Shown here: one piece after another, positions 7,265 through 18,875 of the stretch
How positions within the stretch are numbered: position 1 is the stretch's first letter
How the letters are laid out: each line of letters starts with the position of its first letter
Assembly (NCBI GenBank): GCA_963724695.1
Contig: CAVRVW010000011.1
Span: 1 to 64,000, forward strand
Source: CAVQFD01 sp963724695
Lineage (GTDB): Bacteria; Acidobacteriota; Vicinamibacteria; Vicinamibacterales; CAVVIG01
Length of the DNA: 64,000 nt
Reading direction: 5' to 3'
Position numbers and translations under genes: made by a program
The notes under the pieces: generated by a model
Seen by the model: the letters and a program-made list of their open reading frames with translations, nothing else
Told to the model about the DNA's origin: nothing
Databases searched by the model: none

Positions 7265-10200
7265 GTGCCTGTGTTTCTTTCCCGAGCCTATTGGGTCAAA
7301 CCAGCATTTATCCTGAAACTGATTGCGCTCTGCTTGCTCCTTTCCACAGCCTGCTCGCGAAATTCAAACGAACTGCTGGAAAGCGGGAAGAAGTATTTGT
7401 CGGAGCAGAAGTATAGCGAAGCCACCATTGAGCTGAGGAATGCCGTCAAAAAGGATCCGTATTTAGTCGAAGCCCGCTATCAATTGGGATTGGCTTTTGC
7501 CAGCCTTGGACAATTTAAAGACGCCAGCCGAGAATTCTCGACTACTCTGCTTGTCGCGCCGAATCATCTCGACGCACAACTCAGATCCGGATATCTGTTG
7601 CTGCTCGAACGAAAATTCAATGAAGCCCGCGGAAAAGCGGAATTCATCCTGAAATCGAATCCTACACATGTTCCAGCGTTAATCCTCCTGGGAAGTTCTT
7701 ACGCGGGGTTGTTCGACATAACCAATTCGCCCCAGGAACTCAGGAGGGGATTTGAAACCGTGCCAAGGTTGTCGCCCCCCTATCTTGATTTAGGGGCCTC
7801 TTCGAACTTTCAACCACAACCGGAATTAGCGGTGACAGCCTACAAAAAAGCCGTCTCCGTTGCTCCGGCCGCGCCTGAAGCTCCACTGGCATTGGCGAAC
7901 TTCTATCTACACACCAAACGGCCAAAAGAAGCCGAACAACAATTGAAGTCTGCCTTGGCTATCGAGCCTGGATCACGGGATGTCCAACAGGCATTGGCCT
8001 TCTTTTACACGCGGACCCAGGAACTCGGCCGGGCCGAAGAGATTTACGTCGATCTTGCCAGGCAGCGACTGCAGGACCCTGCCCAGCGCATCATTCTCGC
8101 GGACTTCTATTCAGAAACAGGGAGGTTCAGTAAAGCCGTCCAAGTTCTCCAAGAGCTCATCGGAACGGAACCCCAGTACCGCATCGCAAAGATGCACCTC
8201 GGCAACTTGTTTCTACAGCAGAAGGACCTTGAAAGAGCGACCCAACTCGTCGATGACGTACTCAAACAGGCGCCGGACGATCAGGGAGCGCGGCTCATTA
8301 GAGGCCGAGTTTTGTTAGCTAGGGAAAGGACGGCCGACGCGATTGCCGATCTGGAAATTGCGGCCAAGGGGCCCTCGCGCTTGGCACCCTCCAGATACTT
8401 TCTTGCGCAAGCCTATTCACAAAGTGGCGATAACCGAAAAGCGGAAGCGGAATTACTTGCGGCTATCCAGAATGACGCATCCTTCGTTGAAGCGTACGTT
8501 TCGCTGGCCGAGATGAAACTCGCTGCCGGAGATATGAAGGCAGGCATTCAATATGCGCGCCAAGCTCTGAGTTTCAATTTCAGGTTTGCTCCGGCCCGGA
8601 GGCTGCTGTGTCGTGCCTACGTCAGAGTGAGGGATTTCAGCGGCGCCTCCAGTGAGGGCGAGATCTATATTAAAGAGGAATCCAGCAAGCCGGTTGGAAT
8701 GTACTGCCTTGGTTTGGTGCAGGAAGCCCGGGGAAACCTGTCGAAAGCAGCAACCTATCTCAAAGCGGCTTTTGATGCCGAGCCGGAACAAATTGATGAT
8801 CTGGCAGCTCTGTCTGGCATATATGTGAAGCAAAACCGTCGCGAAGACGCGCTTCGAATCATTAACCAGGCGATATCGAGACACCCTGCTGATGTCGCAT
8901 ACCGCTGGGCATTAGCCCAGACATACTTGGCTTTCAATGAACCCCTGAAAGCTGAAGCCGCATTTCAGGAGGCACTTTCTTTCAACCCCTCCGGCATAAA
9001 AGGACGCATCGCTCTTGCAGAATTCTATGAGCGGACGAGGCAATCGGAACGGAGCACACCAATCTATGAAGACCTTTGGCGCAGTAATCCCGCGAACAAC
9101 GCTATCGCGCAGCGCCTCGCAAATCTCTACTTCAACCAGAAGGCGTTTGATCGAGCGCTACAGGTCGCGGATCAGCTACTGAAGGCCGATAACAAGAACG
9201 TCGATGCTCACGTCCTTAAGGGCCGCTCACTTCTGGCTCTGCGAAAGAATGCTGACGGCGTTGGGGAATTGCAGTCGGCAGTCAATGCGAACCGCGAATC
9301 GGGTATGGCCCGGTTCTTTCTGGGTATGGGTTACTGGCAGGACAACAAGCCGGACCAGGCAGAAGCTGCATGGAATGAAACTCTGGCAATCGATAGGCAG
9401 AACGTACAGGCCCATTTAGGTCTGGCCCAATTGAAGTTGACCGCGGGCGATCCCAATAGCGCGATTCGATACGCTAATGAAGCTCTGAAGATAACTCCGG
9501 AACTACCCGAGGCGTTGTCGATCCTAGGCAATGCCTACTTGATGAAGAGAGATTTCACGAATGCCGCGCGCGAATTTGAAAGTCTGGTTCAGCAGAAACC
9601 CGGCGATCCGGCCGTTCTGGACGGTCTGGGCTCGGCATATGCCGGGCTGACTCATTTCTCTCAGGCCGAAGCCCGGTTCAAAGAGGCTTTGCGAGTGACG
9701 CCGAACAGGATTGAATCGCTCACGGCGCTGGCAAACCTTTATCTCCAGCAGGGCAAATCAGAGATGGCGATACAGCGGCTCAATCAACAGATCGGAAACC
9801 ACCCAGAGGACGCAGTGCTCTATCGGCTTCTCGGGCAAGTCTTCCTGAAGCAGAAAAACTATCCCAAAGCCGAGGAGTCGTACCGAAAAGCCATCGCACT
9901 CGATAGAAACGATCTGGAAGCGTTCAGCCTGCTCGGACAGCTTTTCATGGTCCAGAATGCCGGGGACAAAGCCATCAACGAATTCGAGAACGTCCTCAGG
10001 ATAGATTCCAAGTCCATCAGCGCGCACATCATTCTCGGCTCGATTCATGAGATCCGGAACAATCGCGATAAGGCGCAGTTCCACTATCGGCAAGCCCTGA
10101 AGCTGGATCCTCATTCTGCAGTCGCATCGAACAACCTCGCGTGGCTGTTGGCGGAGTCCGGAGGAAGTCTGGATGAAGCTTTGGATCTCGCGAGAACAGC

Positions 10201-10476
10201 AATGGAGAAGTTACCCAAGGCACCCAACGTTCTCGATACCATCGGATGGATTTACTACAAGAGAGGTGCATACAGCTCGGCCGTCGAGTTTCTAAAACGA
10301 TCGATCGCTTCCAGCCCCAGGAACCCTGTGTACCAGTACCATCTGGGTATGAGTTATTTCATGCTCGGTGATCGAGAAGAAGCGAGCGCGTCATTGAAAC
10401 AAGCTATCGGGCTGAACCCCACATTTTCGGGATCGATGGCGCAAGGAGCACACTCGCCAAGTTGGAATCGCGGTGA
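7265..10476 (+). CDS. PrsT-like TPR lipoprotein of the exosortase/PEP-CTERM system, frameshifted at its last residues
   Basis: About 1,070 residues, starting with GTG at 7265 behind a GGAGG site. A hydrophobic leader ends in LLLSTAC, with Cys30 as a plausible lipidation site (the -3 residue is Ser, so the lipobox is weak). The rest is a long solenoid of tetratricopeptide repeats built from variants of A-x-x-x-L-G-x-x-Y/F. Family members sit beside exosortase genes and are thought to scaffold export of exopolysaccharide or PEP-CTERM proteins. Near 10430 one G is missing from a G run. Restoring it yields the ending STLAKLESR and TGA at 10474-10476, overlapping the exosortase GTG by four bases. 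Uncorrected, the frame runs on into the exosortase gene to 10768. Confidence 0.8.
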
Positions 10477-12012
10477 ACGCGGTCACCGTTTATCGGCCGC
10501 GCGACGCGGCGATCATCGTCACACTCTCCTCGATTCTGGCCCTCGTCATTTTCCGCGAGACCCTCGCCTCGATGGTGAAGACGTGGACATACTCCGCCAC
10601 ATTTGCGCATGGCTTCCTGATCCTGCCGGTCAGCATCTGGTTAGTCTGGCATCGCCGCGATCGGATTCAGTCCGTAATACCATCCCCGAATCCGTGGGGC
10701 CTGGCTGTCCTGGTAATCCTCGAATGTGGATGGTTGATTGGAAAGATCACAGACGTTCTCCTGATTGAGCACGTCGCCCTGGTAGGCATCCTGCAGGTTC
10801 TGATTTGGATCGCGTTAGGATCACAGATGACACAGGGCGTTCTGTTCCCATTGGCCTTTTTGTTTTTCGCAGTTCCTCTCGGTGAAAGCATGGTGGCGCC
10901 GCTGCAGGATGTCACCGCTTTCTTGGCAGTGGGAGCCCTGCAATTGTCTCAGATTCCCGTATTCCAGGAAGGCCGATTCATCACCACGCCAAATCAGGTG
11001 TGGGAAGTTGCCGAAGCCTGTAGCGCCATCCGGTATGTGATACCCGCGGTAGTACTGGCGTGTTTGTACGGCTATCTCTACTACCGGCGATGGACTCGCC
11101 GGTTGGGGTTGGTCCTGTTGAGTGTGCTTATGATGATCCTCGCCAATGGCCTGCGCGTATACCTGACTATTCTGCTGACCCATTGGAAAGACCGGAGCGC
11201 TTTGACGGGCATTATGGCCAGCACAATTCACCGGGTATGGGGACACTTGATCTACGGCTGGATCCTCTTTGGCGTGATGATGTCTGTTCTGTTTTGGTTG
11301 GGTTCAAGATGGCGAGAGCACAATGAGCCATCACAAACCTCAACAACCGTCGATATGCGTGACTCGAATACGCTACGGGCGCTGCTGGTGACTGCAAGCG
11401 CCGTCGCGTTGCTTGCGTTGGCGCCAACGGCTGCGGACCTGTTTGCGAACAGGCCGTCATCTACCGGCCTATCCAAACCGTCGATTCCGTTAGTTGAGAA
11501 ACCATGGTTCGCGACTCCCGGCTTACACCGGTGGATCCGCATCCGCACTTCGCAGGCGCGGATGCCGAAGTGGCGGAGAGCTAGTTGAGGCGATCGTCGG
11601 GTGCCATCTGCACATCGCCTACTATGCAAGCCAGAAACAAGGCGCCGAGTTAGTCAGCGAAGACAACGTTCTTGCCGATGGAAAGCTATGGGCACTCGTG
11701 GAAGAAAGACGAACGCGCGCCCTCATCGATGGTCAGTATGTGGATGTACGCCAGACAATCAGGCGCGCCTTGGATGCTCGCCCCAGACGTTTGGTGTGGA
11801 GTTGGTACTGGGTGGCCGGGGAATTCACGTCAAACCCGTACTATGCCAAGCTGCTTCAAGCGAAGGCGCAACTGTTCAAGGGCTCGCCTGCCGCCGCCGG
11901 CATCGAACTCGTGACCGATGATCAGGAATTCGACGGTGACGCGACGCAGACCTTGCAGGACTTTTTACGACACGTTTCTCTTGCCACAAATTTGAATCGC
12001 TTCTCACAATAA
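10473..12012 (+). CDS. xrtA: Exosortase with C-terminal EpsI domain (XrtA-type fusion), frame broken in the linker
   Basis: GTG start at 10473, overlapping the stop of the TPR gene. Residues 1-280 form about eight membrane helices carrying the exosortase triad: Cys183 in EACSAIRY, Arg228 in NGLRVYL and His258 in WGHLIYGW. These cysteine transpeptidases cleave PEP-CTERM signals in the inner membrane. After a further helix (about 305-325) the protein should continue into an EpsI domain, which reads clearly from about 11610 to 12012 (HIAYYASQ, then WYWVAGEFTSNP). Between about 11515 and 11600 the frame shifts at least twice and a stop appears at 11586-11588. Comparison with the second EpsI copy near 19.4 kb shows the linker differs by small indels. 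Either the EpsI part is lost or these are sequence errors. Confidence 0.8.
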
Positions 12013-12990
12013 CAAACGCCGCGCTTCACCTGACCAACCTCGCGCGAGAATGTTGTCGCCCGTTAATGTTTGACAGAAACCCCTCCAGCTGAAACAATCC
12101 GCACCGCCATCTCTCACACGAATGGACTAGGACGGTCGTTTTATCTTGAGGCTACGATCTCAAAATTTGCGTTTTGAAAAATGTGGCGTGCTCGAGAAGC
12201 ACATTGCCCAGCCGAAACCCTTGGTGCGGTCGAAGACCGCCGACGATATCCTCGACAACGTTGCTCGATTTTGTAGACGAAGTTTCGACAACACTCGCTC
12301 TGCTTTTCGTCCTGTCCACTCTTGCGATGTCCCCGGCCGCGTACGCACAGGGAAACCCCTCCCTCTCCGGAACGATCAGCAGCCAGAAGCCGCAGTCGGG
12401 GGCGTATCTCCTGGAGCTGCGGCTGACCAATTCGGGAACCGGACTCGCGCGAAACGTCCGCGTGGAGACGATCACGTTGCGAACGCTCACTGGAACAGGA
12501 ACCGTTACACTGGTGACTGCGCTTACGCATTTGCCCCTGCTTGTAGGTGACTTGTCGGCGGGTTCTTCGGCCACAGTGCAGATCTTTGTCACGTTCCCGG
12601 CCACGGTCAGCCGTTTCTCCATGACCGAAAACAGCACCCTTCAGAATGCGGCAGGTACCACCTCAAGCTCCTCCATTTCCCAATCGATCATTCTACCGGC
12701 CAATAAAGCCCCGGTTGCGAACGCCGGCACCGACCAAACCATAACGTTGCCGAACCCAGTGACCCTCACAGGGACAGTCACCGACGATGGTCTGCCCGTT
12801 GGAGCGCAGCTCACGATCACCTGGAGCAAAGTGAGCGGACCGGGCACCGTCACGTTCTCCAATCCGAATTCAACTTCAACCACGGCTTCTTTCAGTGCGC
12901 TAGGGACCTACGTTCTGCGGTTGACGGCGAACGATTCCCTGCTTCCCGGAACAGACGATGTTCAAGTGACTGTCAACGGCGCCGCCCCAG
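11430..12990 (+). repeat. Duplicated segment, copy 1 (EpsI domain, leader, surface-protein head)
   Basis: This stretch and 19330-21010 are diverged direct copies in the same order: end of the exosortase linker, EpsI domain, an intergenic leader, and the signal peptide plus first about 220 residues of a secreted protein. The leader, too, is conserved (shared string ATGGACTAGGACGGTCGTTT), as is a following block near GATCTCAAAA. Identity is clear by eye over most of the length; exact borders need an alignment. The two copies then diverge into unrelated C-terminal architectures. Confidence 0.75.
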
Positions 12991-15900
12991 CGATAGCGTC
13001 GGTCAGTCCCAACAATGGTCGTCAAGGTCAAACGCTGACCGTGAACATCACAGGCCAGAACACGAATTTCGTGCAAGGGACGACAACGGCGAGCTTCGGA
13101 GTCGGCATCGCGGTGACTTCGCTGACGGTCAGCAGCCCGACGGCCGCAGCGGCGGTGATCAACATCGATCCGGTGGCCACTTCGGTGCACGAACGTCACG
13201 ATGACGACCAGCGCCGAGGCAGTCACGCTAGCTAACGGGTTCACGAGTCAGCGGGGACGCCGGTGTTGACGCAGGTCAATCCGAACACGGCCCAGCAGGG
13301 GCAGCAGAATGTGTCGGTAGCGATTACCGGCCAATTCACGCACTTCGTGCAAGGGCACGACGACAGCGAGCTTCGGGCGCGGGGATCACGGTGGCGTCGC
13401 CGTTGACAGTGAATTCAGCGACCACTGCCACGGCCGTGCTAAATATTGATCCGACCGCAGCCACCGGTGCTCGCAACATCACCCTGACGACCAATGCCGA
13501 AGTCGTGACGTTGAACAACGGCTTCTCGGTCACTGCGGGCACGCCGGCTCTGACGCTGGTCAATCCCAACACGGGCCAACAGGGCCAGCTGAGTTTGTCG
13601 GTGGCGATCACTGGTCAGATCACTCACTTCGTTCAAGGAATGACGACAGCCAGCTTCGGGGCGGGAATCACGTGGCGTCGCCTGACAGTCAATTCCGCGA
13701 CGACCGCCACCGCCGTGCTAAACATTGATCCGGCCGCAGCCACAGGTGCTCGCAACGTCACGATGACAACCAATGCCGAAGTGGTGACGTTGAACAACGG
13801 TTTCTCGGTCACCGCCGCCGCGCCGGTCCTGACGCTGGTCAATCCCAACACCGGTCAGCAGGGCCAGCAGAATCTGTCGGTTAGCATCACCGGACAGAAC
13901 ACTCACTTCGTTCAAGGGACGACGACGGCGAGCTTCGGCGCGGGAATCACGTTCGCGTCACCGTTGACCGTGAACTCCGCAACCGCGCCACCGCCGTGCT
14001 CAACATTGATCCGTCCGCCACCACAGGTGCTCGCAACGTCACGATGACGACGAATGCGGAAGTGGTGACGTTGAACAACGGCTTCACGGTTACCGCGGCT
14101 ACGCCGGTTCTGACGTCGGTTAACCCAAACACCGGCCAGCAGGGCCAGCAGAATCTGTCGGTCAGCTATCACCGGACAGATCACTCACTTCGTTCAAGGA
14201 ACGACGACGGCGAGCTTCGGCGCCGGAATCACGGTGGCGTCACTGACCGTGAACTCGGCGACCAGCGCCACGGCTCTATTGAACATTGATCCGGCCGCAG
14301 CTACCGGTGCTCGCACCGTCACGCTGACAACCAATGCCGAAGTAGTGACGTTGAACAATGGTTTCACGGTCACCGCCGCAGCGCCAGTTCTGACGCTGAG
14401 TCAATCCCAACACGGGCCAGCAGGGTCAACAAAATCTGTCGGTCAGCGATTACCGGACAGTTCACCCATTTCGTCCAAGGGACGACGACAGCCAACTTCG
14501 GCCTCGGGATCAATGTTGCGTCGCTGACCGTGAACTCGTTCAACCACCGCCACGGCCCTGTTAAACATTGATCCCACCGCAGCCACCGGTGCTCGCACCG
14601 TCACCCTGACAACCAATGCCGAAGTCGTGACGTTAAACAATGGCTTCACGGTCACTGCAGGCACGCCGGTCCTGACGCTGGCCAATCCCAACACGGGTCA
14701 ACAGGGTCAGCAGAATCTGTCGGTCACGATCACGGGCCAGTTTACGCATTTCGTGCAAGGGAGCTCGACAGCCAGCTTCGGCGCGGGGATCCCGCTCGCT
14801 TCTCCGTTGACAGTGAACTCCGCAACCAGCGCCACGGCAGTCCTCAACATTGATGCGTCCGCCGCCATAGGTGCTCGCAACGTCACGATGACAACCAATG
14901 CCGAAGTGGTGACGCTGAACAACGGCTTCTCGGTCACCGCAGGCATGCCGGTCCTGACGCTGATCAATCCCAACACGGGCCAACAGGGCCAGCAGAATCT
15001 TTCGGTGGCGATCACGGGCCAGTTTACGCATTTCGTGCAAGGGACCACGACAGCCAGCTTCGGCGCGGGGATCCCGCTCGCTTCTCCGTTGACAGTGAAC
15101 TCCGCAACCAGCGCCACGGCAGTCCTCAACATTGATGCGTCCGCCGCCATAGGTGCTCGCAACGTCACGATGACAACCAATGCCGAAGTGGTGACCTTGA
15201 ACAACGGCTTCACGGTTACAGCCGGAATACCTGTTTTGACGACGATCAACCCGAATACGGGAAAGCAGGGTGATGTCGTCAGTGTTGCGATTACCGGACA
15301 ATTCACCAACTTCAACCAATCGACGACGCAAGTCGACTTCGGAGCCGGCATTACAGTGGGCACGGTGACTGTCGCGAATGCGACCAGCCTCACCGCTCAG
15401 TTGACCATCGCGTCGACGGCGGCTCTGGGCGCCCGGAACGTGACGGTCACGACTGGGACGGAAGTGGTGACGCTCAATAACACTTTTTCTGTCTCCAGTT
15501 CTTCGCCCCTGCTTGTGGATTCCGATGGGGATGGACTAAGCGATGCCCAGGAAATTTCGCTTGGCACTGACGAGTTGAATCCCGACACGGATGGCGACGG
15601 ATTCTCTGATGGCGTTGAGGTCGCATCTGGCTCCGACCCGCTTAACTCGAACTGCACGCCTCTCAACTGCAGGCAAAGCGGCGAAGCGGACAGCGTCGCA
15701 TTCTCGGTCTTGAACAATTTCGTAACATCGCTGGAAGCGGACAGCGTGACGTTCTCCGTCCTGAACAATTTCGTAACGTCGCTGGAAGCGGACAGTGTGA
15801 CGTTCTCCGTCCTGAACACGGCAACTGGGGTTACCCCGTTAAGTTCGCTCGACAACCCGCCCGATACGACCAAGGGCAGCGTCTCTGTCAACGCGTCGGA

Positions 15901-16249
15901 AGGCGTCAACCACAACGACGCTGACGGGGACGGTCTACCTGAAGAAGAGGAACGGCGAATTGGAACAGATCCCTCCGATACAGACAGTGATCGGGATGGT
16001 TTCCCGGATGGGTTGGAAGCGGCCTTGGGATCGAATCCGTTAGACGCGAACAGCCTGCCAGACACACGGCCACCGGGTGTTCTTACGGGGCCACTCATGG
16101 AAATTAGGAATTTCGCGGTTTTCAATCTGAATAGACCGGCTGACAAGGTGGTTCAGCTAGCCAAAGGAGTCGAGCATGTTGGGAAAGCACTCGCGACAAG
16201 CAAGGGCCGTTGGGTGGTCTTTGGTCGTTTTCTTCATCGGTTTCGTTAG
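12174..16249 (+). CDS. Large secreted repeat protein: duplicated head, about nine 95-residue repeats, calcium-binding type-3 repeats; multiple frameshifts
   Basis: The start is uncertain: ATG at 12174, or TTG near 12264 just before a signal peptide ending in AAYAQG. The order is a conserved head (about 12350-12700), a PKD-like domain (APVANAGTDQTITLP), then about nine IPT/TIG-like repeats (about 12985-15500) with the pattern NPNTGQQGQQNLSV, TTASFGAGI and EVVTLNNGF. Two clusters of thrombospondin-type-3 DxDxDG calcium sites follow (DSDGDGLSD, DTDGDGFSD, DADGDGLPE), separated by three short repeats of ADSVTFSVLN. Frame breaks occur near 13190, 13375, 13985, 14165, 14400, 14450 and 14545, so the gene is either broken or mis-sequenced in its repeats. 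The end overlaps the next gene by 74 bases and may also be shifted. A cell-surface adhesin is the likely role by architecture. Confidence 0.65.
12985..15500 (+). repeat. Tandem repeat array, about nine units of roughly 280 bp
   Basis: Each unit encodes one IPT/TIG-like domain. Units 7 and 8 (about 14660-15225) are almost identical at the nucleotide level over long stretches, and others are clearly related. The first and last units are the most diverged. Recent near-identical units point to ongoing unequal exchange or conversion; they also make the region prone to misassembly. Confidence 0.8.
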
Positions 16250-17438
16250 TTGGGGGTACGGCCAGGGATTCAGTAGTGGCTCAACCGGGGCGGATGGTGC
16301 GTTGAATCTGACGACGCCCGGCACGATCATTTTCGATCCAAACGCCCTGGGGCTGCACCCCGCCGTTGAAAACGTTTTCAACTTCACGACGATCAACATT
16401 GGCACAGGCGTCACGGTGAAGCTAACGAGCAAGGTGCTCACGGGTCCCGTCTACTGGTTGGCGCAAGGGAACGTTACGATTGCCGGAGTGATTGATTTAA
16501 ACGGCGAAAATGGCCACCCGGCGTCTGACCTCGCCAGTGACCGCCTTCCTGCGGCCGGAGGCGCCGGAGGGTACTCGGGTGGTTTGGGCGGAAGCGCGTC
16601 AATTTCACCAACACCCGGAAATGGACCGGGTGGGAGTGCCGCCACAACAACGAATAGTGCGGCCGGGGTTCCTCAATTTGGCGGCGCATTCGCGGGCAGC
16701 CAGTACCTGATTCCGTTGAGCGGCGGGTCTGGGGGAGGCGGCGGATTCTTCCGGGATGTTTCTGAATGCAAAGCCTTTGGGCCGGGTGGTGGCGCTGGTG
16801 GTGGCGCCATTCTTATCGCGAGTTCTGTCTCGATCACGCTAGCCGATACCGGGAAGATTACAGCAGTTGGAGGCAACAGCGGGTTTGGTGGGTCTTATCT
16901 CGGAAGTGTAGGACTAGCCTGTTCTCCGCAGGTACCCGGCGGCAGTGGAGGCGCTGTTCGACTGATGGCACCGACGATCGCCTTGCCATCCGCTATAGCC
17001 ATCGACGCTCGAGGGGGCTCCAGTTTGGGCGAGAACGGAATTGTCCGATTGGAGGCGTTCACCTATTCCCGGGACTTCCCGTCGGGGGATGTGCAGGGGC
17101 GTTTGAGCACGTCCCCGCCGTTTACGGTGGTACCGCCGCCCACGGTTCCGCCCTCTTCAATCAAGGTGACGAGCATTAACGGCGTTTCAATCAATGCGAA
17201 TCCGTTTAACTTTCCTGACACAACGATTAATTCTACCGTCCCTGTTACGGTGAATGTTCAGGCGAAGTACATCCCCGTCGGAACGGTCCCAAAGATTATC
17301 GTGATGTCGGAAACCGGCCCAGACCAGACCGTCAACTGCTCCGCACTCGCCGGCACGCTGGCGTTATCGACCTGCGCCGCTCAGATCACATTTCCGACTG
17401 GCGGGTCACGCGGATTCGTGAAAGCAACCTGGCAATGA
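16176..17438 (+). CDS. Secreted glycine-rich protein, paralogue 1
   Basis: 420 residues; the ATG has AAAGGAG upstream and begins inside the tail of the preceding gene. The signal peptide ends near SWGYGQG. The mature protein starts with a beta-rich domain (GSTGADGALNLTTPGT, then GVTVKLTSKVLTGPVYWLAQG). It continues with Gly-Gly-rich loops (GGAGGYSGGLGG) that resemble parallel beta-helix or polymorphic outer-membrane-type proteins, and a proline-rich linker, ending in a small beta domain with a Cys pair. There is no PEP-CTERM signal and no catalytic motif I can name. The next gene overlaps by four bases and encodes a paralogue. Likely surface or extracellular; function unknown. Confidence 0.65.
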   Translation: MLGKHSRQARAVGWSLVVFFIGFVSWGYGQGFSSGSTGADGALNLTTPGTIIFDPNALGLHPAVENVFNFTTINIGTGVTVKLTSKVLTGPVYWLAQGNVTIAGVIDLNGENGHPASDLASDRLPAAGGAGGYSGGLGGSASISPTPGNGPGGSAATTTNSAAGVPQFGGAFAGSQYLIPLSGGSGGGGGFFRDVSECKAFGPGGGAGGGAILIASSVSITLADTGKITAVGGNSGFGGSYLGSVGLACSPQVPGGSGGAVRLMAPTIALPSAIAIDARGGSSLGENGIVRLEAFTYSRDFPSGDVQGRLSTSPPFTVVPPPTVPPSSIKVTSINGVSINANPFNFPDTTINSTVPVTVNVQAKYIPVGTVPKIIVMSETGPDQTVNCSALAGTLALSTCAAQITFPTGGSRGFVKATWQ

Positions 17439-18508
17439 GAGACATGACAACAAAGTTTGCGCTCATCGTATTGCTCATCACCGGCACTGCGCACGCGCAG
17501 TCCTTCAACAGCGGCTCGACAGGAACCGACGGTGCGTTGGTCTTGACGACGCCGGGGACGGTCATCTTAGACCCGCGCGCGTTAAATCCGGTGCTTGATA
17601 CCGACAAGGATAATGTGTACCACTTCACCTTTATCTATATCGGCAGCGGTGTGACCTTGAAATTGTCTGCCAAAGTTCTAAACGGACCTGTGTTCTGGCT
17701 GACCCAGGGTCCCGTGCAGGTCGATGGGACGATTGACCTCGAAGGAGAAGAGGGCGGCAGAACTCCATCGGTTGCTGGGGCCGGAGGCTATCCCGGTGGA
17801 GCCGCGCGTAACGCCGGTTATGGGCCGCGCGCTACGTTCAAGTCGAACTCGTTCCTGGTCCCGCTTGTCGGCGGGTCGGGCGGAAACGGGGGTCGAACCC
17901 AGGGCGGCGGCGCGGGCGGCGGTGCTCTTCTCATCGCCAGCTCAACCGGAATTACAATCAACGGTACGATTAATGCCAACGGAGGTGCATCCACAGACGG
18001 TCTTGGCGGCAACGGAGGTTCTATCCGGATGGTCGCCCCTGTGATTGATGGTTCCGGTCTCCTCAGCGCCAGAGCCGGCCGGACAGAAAGAGGCCAGAAG
18101 AAAAGCGACGACGGACGCATCCGCTTTGAGGCTTTCCAAAACGTCTTCGCGGGAGGTTTCAACGATACGCCATTCTCCGAGGGAAAACCGTTCGGCCTTT
18201 TCCTTCCACCGACACCATCGCCTTCAGTGCGCGTCATTAGCATAGGCGGAGCATTGGTCAGCAAGCCGGAGATCAACCTGAGCGCTCCAGATTCTCTATC
18301 CGTTTCAATTGAAGCTCAGAATGTCCCGACCGGGACCGTAGTGTTTATTCAGTGTTTTCCCGAGGATGGCGCTGAACCGATAGTCCGCACGACGCCTCTC
18401 GAAGGAACTCTCGAGCATTCACTAGCCAGCGTCCCAGTCACATTTCCTGCCGGTTTGTCTCATTGTTACGTGGACGCAAATTGGAAGCAGCCGCCACTCC
18501 AAAAATAG
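17435..18508 (+). CDS. Secreted glycine-rich protein, paralogue 2
   Basis: 357 residues, with an ATG overlapping the previous stop (ATGA). A signal peptide ends in AHAQS. The opening domain closely matches that of paralogue 1 (GSTGTDGALVLTTPGT, VTLKLSAKVLNGPVFWLTQG), followed by a shorter glycine-rich middle (GGSGGNGG, GGGAGGGALLIAS) and a similar final beta domain after a proline-rich linker. The pair looks like a tandem duplication followed by divergence, translated as one unit. No enzyme motif is recognisable. The start could be moved to the second ATG (17444) without affecting the signal peptide. Confidence 0.65.
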   Translation: MRDMTTKFALIVLLITGTAHAQSFNSGSTGTDGALVLTTPGTVILDPRALNPVLDTDKDNVYHFTFIYIGSGVTLKLSAKVLNGPVFWLTQGPVQVDGTIDLEGEEGGRTPSVAGAGGYPGGAARNAGYGPRATFKSNSFLVPLVGGSGGNGGRTQGGGAGGGALLIASSTGITINGTINANGGASTDGLGGNGGSIRMVAPVIDGSGLLSARAGRTERGQKKSDDGRIRFEAFQNVFAGGFNDTPFSEGKPFGLFLPPTPSPSVRVISIGGALVSKPEINLSAPDSLSVSIEAQNVPTGTVVFIQCFPEDGAEPIVRTTPLEGTLEHSLASVPVTFPAGLSHCYVDANWKQPPLQK

Positions 18509-18781
18509 TTGCGCTGGGTAGGAAGTTGCCTTGTCGATACCGAATGACATTTCCCCCACCTGCATGCACCCGCTTTGCGGCGTGTACATGCCGAATTCAT
18601 AATTGCGCTTTGTGTTGGCGTTGTGAGTTCTTTCAAGCGGTCTGTCTTCTGCTTGTGTGACCACTTGACGACCACGATGCAGAATCGCAACAGTTTTTAC
18701 CCGTAATCAACTGCCACTGGTTCAAACGCGCCGCTGATTCTTCTCCAATAAAAGAGAAGCCGTATGATCAGGAATGCGAGT

Positions 18782-18871
18782 TGCGCGTCGTTGACGATCG
18801 ATGATGGTCGCGCGGCCATCTCTTACGCCGCCGCCCTGACTCGCGAAGAAGAAATCCTTCCACTTCGTTGA
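18782..18871 (+). pseudogene. Remnant of a DUF433 antitoxin-type gene (last 29 codons)
   Basis: In one frame the segment ending with TGA at 18869-18871 reads LTIDDGRAAISYAAALTREE, which matches the C-terminal helix of DUF433 proteins, usual partners of DUF5615 toxins. The DUF5615-like gene starts five bases downstream. Nothing upstream (18509-18781) continues the domain, so the N-terminal part is gone. The 273 bases between 18508 and this remnant hold no other gene I can see. Confidence 0.5.
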
Positions 18872-18875
18872 ATCC

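Noticed and set aside
12985..15500. Regular repeats considered as a CRISPR array
   Set aside because: Units are about 280 bp, protein-coding and without spacers; they encode IPT/TIG-like domains. No cas gene is present in the window.
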